Positions 21,961-24,050 of a stretch of DNA of 24,050 nt are shown in pieces. The number at the start of each line of letters is the position of its first letter. Within the stretch, counting starts at the first letter, position 1. The DNA is from an uncultured Collinsella sp. (GTDB lineage Bacteria > Actinomycetota > Coriobacteriia > Coriobacteriales > Coriobacteriaceae), in the NCBI GenBank assembly GCA_900768265.1, contig CAAGCF010000022.1:1-24050 (forward strand). Direction: 5' to 3'. Below the pieces are notes generated by a model. It did not search any database. It had not been told where the DNA came from and saw only the letters and a list, made by a program, of their open reading frames with translations. Made by a program: the position numbers and the translations under genes.

Positions 21961-22058
21961 CGGCGGCCAGAGCGGGCAAATTGGCATGAAAAGAGGGCGG
22001 CATAGACCTTTTGGTCATGCTGCCCTCTTTGAATGACAAGTTGTCGCTCTGGCCGCCG
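21961..22058 (-). repeat. Giant hairpin after uppP, with terminator core
   Basis: Outer 14-bp perfect stem (21961-21974 with 22045-22058), a partly paired middle, and an inner stem of about 18 bp (21990-22008 with 22013-22030) around TTTT. On the minus strand the inner stem is followed by TTTTC, so it should terminate uppP, whose stop is 16 bp away. The core GGCATAGACC/GGTCATGC recurs after pcrA. Confidence 0.75.
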
Positions 22059-22074
22059 CGCAGCGTCAACCAAG

Positions 22075-23058
22075 TTACAGGCCGAGCATGGGCTCCAGAA
22101 CGAAGAAGTACGCAAGTACTACGATGCCCAGGATGATGCGGTAGACGCCGAAGCACTTAAAGTCGTGACGACGGACAAAGCCCATGAGCCACTTGATGGC
22201 GATGAGCGAAACCACAAAGGCGACGATGCAGCCCACGCCCAGGATGGCAACCTCGTTGGCACCAAACGTACCGCCCTTAACGAAGTACTTGACCAGCTTA
22301 AGCGCACTCGCGCCAAACATGACGGGAATGGCCAAGAAGAACGTGAACTTGGACGCCACCGAGCGCGTGCAGCCCAGCAGCAAGCCGCCGATGATGGTGG
22401 AACCAGAGCGCGACGTACCCGGTACCAGCGAGAGCACTTGGAAGCATCCGATACCCAGCGCGGTCTTCCAGCTCAGGTCCTCGAGCGTCGCAATGGAGCC
22501 AAAGTCGAGGTCTTCGTCATCGTTGCCCGAATCCTCGGCGGCAGCCGCAGCAGGCGCCGCAAAGTGTGCACCGGCGGGACGCCCGCCCGCCACAACGGCG
22601 CGCGAACCAAACGACCCCGCGAATGTCATCTCTTCGCGCTTGCGGGCGCGCCAATTCTCAATCACGATGAACAGCACACCGTAGACGATGAGTGCCAGCG
22701 CCACGACGGGAGCGTTGTAGAAATGCTCCTCCATCCAGTCGTTGAGCGGCAGGCCAATCGCCGCAGCGGGAATACAGCCGAGCACAATCTTGCCCCACAG
22801 TACCCATGTGTCGCGACGACCCTCCTTGCCCTTGCTGGGCGAGAACGGGTTGAGGTCGTAGAAGAACAGCACGCAGACGGCCAATATGGCGCCAAGCTGA
22901 ATCACGACTAGGAACATGTTCCAGAACGTCTCGCTCACGTTCATCTTGACGAACTCGTCCACCAGGATCATGTGGCCCGTCGACGAAACGGGCAGCCATT
23001 CGGTAATGCCCTCGACCAGGCCCATGAAGGCAGATTTTAGAAGCTCGATAATATCCAA
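22075..23058 (-). CDS. uppP: Undecaprenyl-diphosphatase UppP (BacA)
   Basis: Integral membrane phosphatase that recycles undecaprenyl diphosphate to the monophosphate for peptidoglycan synthesis and confers bacitracin tolerance. The start is taken as TTG at 23058, five bases after GAGGGGG; a GTG at 23079 is the open-frame alternative. The 327-residue form keeps the active-site blocks EGITEWLPVSSTGHM (E16, E20, H29) and PGTSRSG (R217). About eight hydrophobic segments are present. It is longer than the usual 265-280 residues because of a loop of about 50 residues (139-188), first basic (RARKREE), then Ala/Gly-rich, then acidic (GNDDEDLD). The loop lies between two membrane segments before the second catalytic block. 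Confidence 0.95.
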   Translation of the reverse strand: MDIIELLKSAFMGLVEGITEWLPVSSTGHMILVDEFVKMNVSETFWNMFLVVIQLGAILAVCVLFFYDLNPFSPSKGKEGRRDTWVLWGKIVLGCIPAAAIGLPLNDWMEEHFYNAPVVALALIVYGVLFIVIENWRARKREEMTFAGSFGSRAVVAGGRPAGAHFAAPAAAAAEDSGNDDEDLDFGSIATLEDLSWKTALGIGCFQVLSLVPGTSRSGSTIIGGLLLGCTRSVASKFTFFLAIPVMFGASALKLVKYFVKGGTFGANEVAILGVGCIVAFVVSLIAIKWLMGFVRRHDFKCFGVYRIILGIVVLAYFFVLEPMLGL

Positions 23059-23190
23059 AGGGACCCCCTCGTTTGACACCCGCCGATAGATGTTTCTGCG
23101 GACGGTGCGGGCGATGTCCCATTATCAACCGTTGACGACGCGCACATGCCTACCCTTGCCAAAAATCTCGTCCGTTCACAGAATTGCAGG

Positions 23191-23218
23191 CGGTCAAACC
23201 GAAATCCTTGGGTATAAC
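23191..23218 (+). promoter_or_regulatory. Possible uspA promoter region with small palindrome
   Basis: TATAAC (23213-23218) could be a -10, but no good -35 lies at normal spacing. A perfect palindrome CGGT-CAA-ACCG (23191-23201) sits in the -35 area and could be an activator site. I see nothing else clear in the divergent gap 23059-23308. Confidence 0.25.
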
Positions 23219-23308
23219 TGCAACAAGATAAAGTGTCCGGCGGCCAACGCACCTGCGCCCGCCCGACGCACGAGCCCCGCGCCCGTGCGATAGACCAAGG
23301 AGGAAACC

Positions 23309-23746
23309 ATGAACGAGGGCTACACCAAGGTATTTGTTTCACTCGACGGTACTGAGCAGCAGGATTTTGTGCTCGCACGCGCCATCAAGGTCGCCGCGAA
23401 CAACGGCGCTAAGCTGATCATCGGCCACGTCATCGACTCCACCGCGCTCGAGAGCGCCGGCTCCTATCCGGTCGACCTGGTCAACGGCTTGGAGGAGGCC
23501 TTTAACAACTCTATCGCCAAGCAGCTCGAGGAGGCCAAGGCCAATCCCGACATTCCCGAGGTCGAGGTCATGATTCGTACCGGCCGCATTCGTGAGACGC
23601 TCAAGGATGAGATGCTCGACGTGGTCAAGCCCGATCTGGTGCTCTGCGGCGCCCGCGGCCTGTCCTCAATTAAGTACGCGCTACTGGGCTCGATTTCGAC
23701 GTTCCTGCTGCGCAATACGGACTGCGACATTTTGGTCGTGAAGTAG
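23309..23746 (+). CDS. Universal stress protein, UspA family (ATP-binding type)
   Basis: Small cytoplasmic stress-response protein; family members bind ATP and aid survival under starvation or other stress, but the exact role is undefined. The 145-residue protein forms a single Usp domain: the first strand KVFVSLDGT with a nucleotide-contacting Asp, IIGHVID, and the phosphate/ribose motif G114-x2-G117-x9-G127-S128 in CGARGLSS to LLGS. This fits the ATP-binding subgroup. AAGGAGG stands five bases before the ATG. It is transcribed alone, divergent from uppP, and followed by a large hairpin. Confidence 0.95.
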   Translation: MNEGYTKVFVSLDGTEQQDFVLARAIKVAANNGAKLIIGHVIDSTALESAGSYPVDLVNGLEEAFNNSIAKQLEEAKANPDIPEVEVMIRTGRIRETLKDEMLDVVKPDLVLCGARGLSSIKYALLGSISTFLLRNTDCDILVVK

Positions 23747-23759
23747 GTTCCTTCCCGCC

Positions 23760-23850
23760 GGCGCAAGGCCTGCGGGGTTATCACGCCGACGTCCTCGCCG
23801 CTTCGCGGCTGCGGGATGTCGGCTTAGATAACCCCTCCCGGCCTTGCGCC
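23760..23850. terminator. Long multi-part hairpin after uspA
   Basis: Nested stems: GGCGCAAGGCC (23760-23770 with 23840-23850), GGGGTTATC (23774-23782 with 23827-23835), GCCGAC (23785-23790 with 23818-23823), and a tip GCCGC-TTC-GCGGC (23797-23809). No U-run follows. It begins 14 bp after the uspA stop and probably ends or stabilises its transcript, or is another palindromic repeat. Confidence 0.6.
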
Positions 23851-23914
23851 TTCGTCACCGTACTTCAGCGAGTTGGCTGATAAGAAAGATGGCGTGCCGC
23901 CCCGGTTGTGAACT

Positions 23915-23953
23915 GCCTCCCATTTCTTGGACATGAGAAATGGGAGGCTTTTT
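23915..23953 (+). terminator. Insulating terminator inside the IS left end
   Basis: GCCTCCCATTTCT (23915-23927) pairs perfectly with AGAAATGGGAGGC (23936-23948) around 8 bases, then TTTTT directly before the start codon. Readthrough from outside would be terminated, and the GGGAGG ribosome-binding site would be held in the stem. Confidence 0.7.
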
Positions 23954-24050
23954 ATGCGAGTCGACTTGAGGGTGAAGCACGACATCGAGGCCAGGAAGGC
24001 GGTGAGCGGGATCTTCGAGCGAGGCCACGGCTACAAGTCGGCGGCGAAGG
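23954..24050 (+). CDS. Transposase N-terminus (IS3-like OrfA / HTH), runs off the window
   Basis: The first 32 residues are visible: MRVDLRVKHDIEARKAVSG, then IFERGHGYKSAAK. The basic helical start and GYKSAAK resemble the N-terminal helix-turn-helix of IS3-family OrfA proteins, which bind the element's terminal repeats. The start ATG is six bases after GGGAGG, which lies inside the insulating hairpin. Placement immediately inside an IS-like end supports a transposase. Family assignment from 32 residues is tentative. Confidence 0.6.
   Translation, partial: MRVDLRVKHDIEARKAVSGIFERGHGYKSAAK

Larger units (their letters stand above)
23909..24050 (+). mobile_element. Left end of an IS3-family-like insertion sequence (truncated by window)
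   Basis: The end reads TGAACTGCCTCCC then TTGGACA, resembling IS3-family terminal repeats of the IS150 kind (TG start, CCC block, TTGGACA). A 13-bp perfect hairpin follows at once and then a reading frame. The right end lies beyond the window, so size and target duplication cannot be seen. Confidence 0.6.

Overview
The window looks like a chromosomal segment of a high-G+C Gram-positive gut anaerobe, most likely a Coriobacteriia member close to Collinsella. This is an inference. It rests on the strong GC bias, Shine-Dalgarno-led genes with frequent GTG/TTG starts, PTS-based sugar uptake, NiFe-hydrogenase maturation genes and an archaeal-looking type IA topoisomerase. Most genes lie on the minus strand.

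Layout from the left: a truncated topoisomerase I (1-803) lies downstream of a compact minus-strand cluster tatA/B - tatC - hypA - hypB (858-3317). This cluster couples Tat export with nickel insertion into hydrogenase. Next come an anti-sigma-factor antagonist (STAS) and a type Ic aspartate aminotransferase (3472-5157). A small plus-strand conserved protein follows (5307-5561) and ends in a near-ideal bidirectional terminator. NhaA (Na+/H+ antiporter) and a manganese-dependent family II pyrophosphatase follow on the minus strand.

The centre (8373-16348) is a carbohydrate region. It holds a ROK sugar kinase, an SGNH hydrolase paired with a lone PTS IIB, and a beta-glucoside PTS operon (GH1 phospho-glucosidase, IIC, IIB, IIA). 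Transcribed divergently are a GntR/HutC regulator and a class I mannose-6-phosphate isomerase. A plausible flow is: the PTS imports and phosphorylates a (possibly acylated) beta-diglucoside, SGNH removes the acyl group, GH1 splits it, ROK phosphorylates the free sugar, and the regulator senses a phosphosugar. The PTS operon has a good promoter and a long structured leader.

At 16483-18470 a lower-GC two-gene cassette, a winged-helix protein plus a DUF1814/AbiEii-like nucleotidyltransferase, sits between two exact 21-bp direct repeats that begin terminator hairpins. Its promoter draws its -35 from a (AATCATC)5 tandem repeat and has inverted repeats around the -10. It looks like a transferred abortive-infection / type IV toxin-antitoxin-like module. 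Right of it are PcrA/UvrD helicase and UppP, both with unusual low-complexity insertions, then a universal stress protein. The window ends in the left end of an IS3-like element.

The intergenic spaces are rich in long hairpins. Several share sequence with each other (16386-16433 with 18610-18703; 18723-18815 with 21961-22058; 8331-8363 with 21858-21924). They look like families of small palindromic repeats, some of which serve as terminators.
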